Positions 63,371-64,000 of a stretch of DNA of 64,000 nt are shown one piece after another. Position 1 is the first letter of the stretch; each line of letters starts with the position of its first letter. The position numbers and the translations under genes were made by a program. Below the pieces are notes generated by a model. The model worked only from the letters and a program-made list of their open reading frames with translations, did no database searches and was not told the DNA's origin. This DNA is from Enterocola sp045654205 (lineage in GTDB: Bacteria; Bacteroidota; Bacteroidia; Bacteroidales; Paludibacteraceae): NCBI GenBank assembly GCA_045654205.1, contig JAZOMZ010000025.1, positions 1 to 64,000 on the forward strand, read 5' to 3'.

Positions 63371-64000
63371 TTACAACACCTTCATCAAAAGTTCAAAAAT
63401 CTTTTCGGTAGATGCAATGTTTAGTTTTTCGTCAGGTGAGTGGACGCCACGTAGGGTAGGGCCAAACGAAATGATATCGAGGGTAGGGTTCTTTTTGTAT
63501 AGAAGACCGCATTCTAGGCCTGCGTGCATGCATTTTACAATTGGGTCTTTGCCCATAAGCTCTTTGTAAGCTTCGCGGGTAGTTTCCAAGATTTTTGACT
63601 CATATTTTGGTTGCCAAGCAGGGTAGGCGTCTGACACTTCTGCAAGGACACCGCACTCGGTAAATGTTTCGTATGTTTTGAAACCTAGGCTAGCAAGGTC
63701 TGCTTCAGAGAAACTTCTTTGGCTTGTGGTAATAAGCACTTCATCTTCTAGAGTTTTAATCGATGCTAGGTTTGTTGAGGTCTTTACATAGTTTAGTTCT
63801 TTGTTTTCCCATTCTACAATGCCGTGGTCGGCACGGGTGAGAGAGTTGATGATTTTCTCTGTAAGGGCTTTTGTAAACGCTTTTGTGCGAGGACGGGTAG
63901 AACCAAGGTCGAACCTCATTTTAGGCTCAAACTCTAGCCAAACGTCTTCCATATCTGCTACGTAAATGTTCCAATCTATTCTTACGTGTTCTCTGTGAGC
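63371..64000 (-). CDS. pepD: Aminoacyl-histidine dipeptidase (M20), C-terminal part; cut by window edge
   Basis: The last 209 codons of a PepD-type dipeptidase run off the right edge; the frame continues to base 64000 (AHREHVRIDWNIYVAD before the internal Met at 63952). Conserved C-terminal features include the KCMHAGLECGLL segment, which supplies a zinc-binding histidine/glutamate context, and ISFGPTLRGVHSPDEKL, which carries the last conserved His. The enzyme splits Xaa-His and other dipeptides in the cytosol. The N-terminal metal-binding region is outside the window. Confidence 0.93.
   Translation of the reverse strand, partial: AHREHVRIDWNIYVADMEDVWLEFEPKMRFDLGSTRPRTKAFTKALTEKIINSLTRADHGIVEWENKELNYVKTSTNLASIKTLEDEVLITTSQRSFSEADLASLGFKTYETFTECGVLAEVSDAYPAWQPKYESKILETTREAYKELMGKDPIVKCMHAGLECGLLYKKNPTLDIISFGPTLRGVHSPDEKLNIASTEKIFELLMKVL

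Overview
The window is about 64 kb of AT-rich bacterial chromosome from a member of the Bacteroidota, most likely order Bacteroidales. The evidence: many genes are preceded by the Bacteroidota-type -7 box TAnnTTTG, often with a TTTG about 19-20 bp upstream. The gene set includes GldH, a PorZ-like protein with a type IX secretion C-terminal domain, FISUMP-type and fibronectin-like surface modules, and the DUF1599/DoxX-like/tpiA neighbourhood. Family and genus cannot be fixed from this sequence. No phage, insertion sequence or CRISPR array was seen.

Layout. 0-0.1 kb: the 3' end of a 5S rRNA with its terminator. 0.3-2 kb: an AspT/YidE-type transporter. 12-2 kb (minus): a tightly packed run of ten genes, holB, a PSP1/RicT-like gene, gldH, trmB, mrp, rsfS, ftsH, cdsA, psd and comM. 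12-16.6 kb: a DivIC/FtsB-like gene, rpsO, yraN, the rseP-dxr-LytM operon and initiator tRNA. 16.8-19.6 kb: nagB, ssb and an MltF-like lytic transglycosylase. 34-19.7 kb (minus): the translation/transcription block rpsU, xerC-hpf, then tRNA Thr-Tyr-Gly-Thr, tuf, tRNA-Trp, secE, nusG, rplK, rplA, rplJ, rplL, rpoB, rpoC. The order resembles the E. coli tufB-secE-nusG-rpl-rpoBC region. A strong terminator-like hairpin lies between rplL and rpoB.

34-38 kb (plus): a proline-type aminopeptidase, a secreted thioredoxin-like protein and a gamma-carbonic-anhydrase-like protein. 43.5-38 kb (minus): DUF1599, a DoxX-like protein, tpiA, rdgB and porZ. 50.3-43.6 kb (minus): a maltodextrin locus consisting of a LacI regulator, two exported GH13 enzymes and an MFS transporter, with a palindromic operator candidate and no SusC/SusD. 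50.5-56.5 kb (plus): gpmI, rpmH (too short for ordinary ORF cut-offs), cstA, an M18 aminopeptidase, mtnN and rsmE. 58.2-56.5 kb (minus): dnaX, whose tau-specific part sits in the -1 frame after a run of ten A.

58.4-63.3 kb is the accessory part. A three-gene surface operon encodes a lipoprotein, a protein with a 160-residue charged helix plus a beta-barrel, and a multidomain lipoprotein broken by an exact 8-bp tandem duplication. That broken gene is followed by an in-frame orphan piece of a type IX secretion signal. Next come an 18-copy GTAT microsatellite and a decayed DUF1016/YhcG-type nuclease gene that has lost its catalytic core. The window ends inside pepD. The most interesting signals are the dnaX frameshift site, the recent-looking gene damage at 58-63 kb, the rplL-rpoB attenuator candidate and the very short 5' leaders predicted for several genes.
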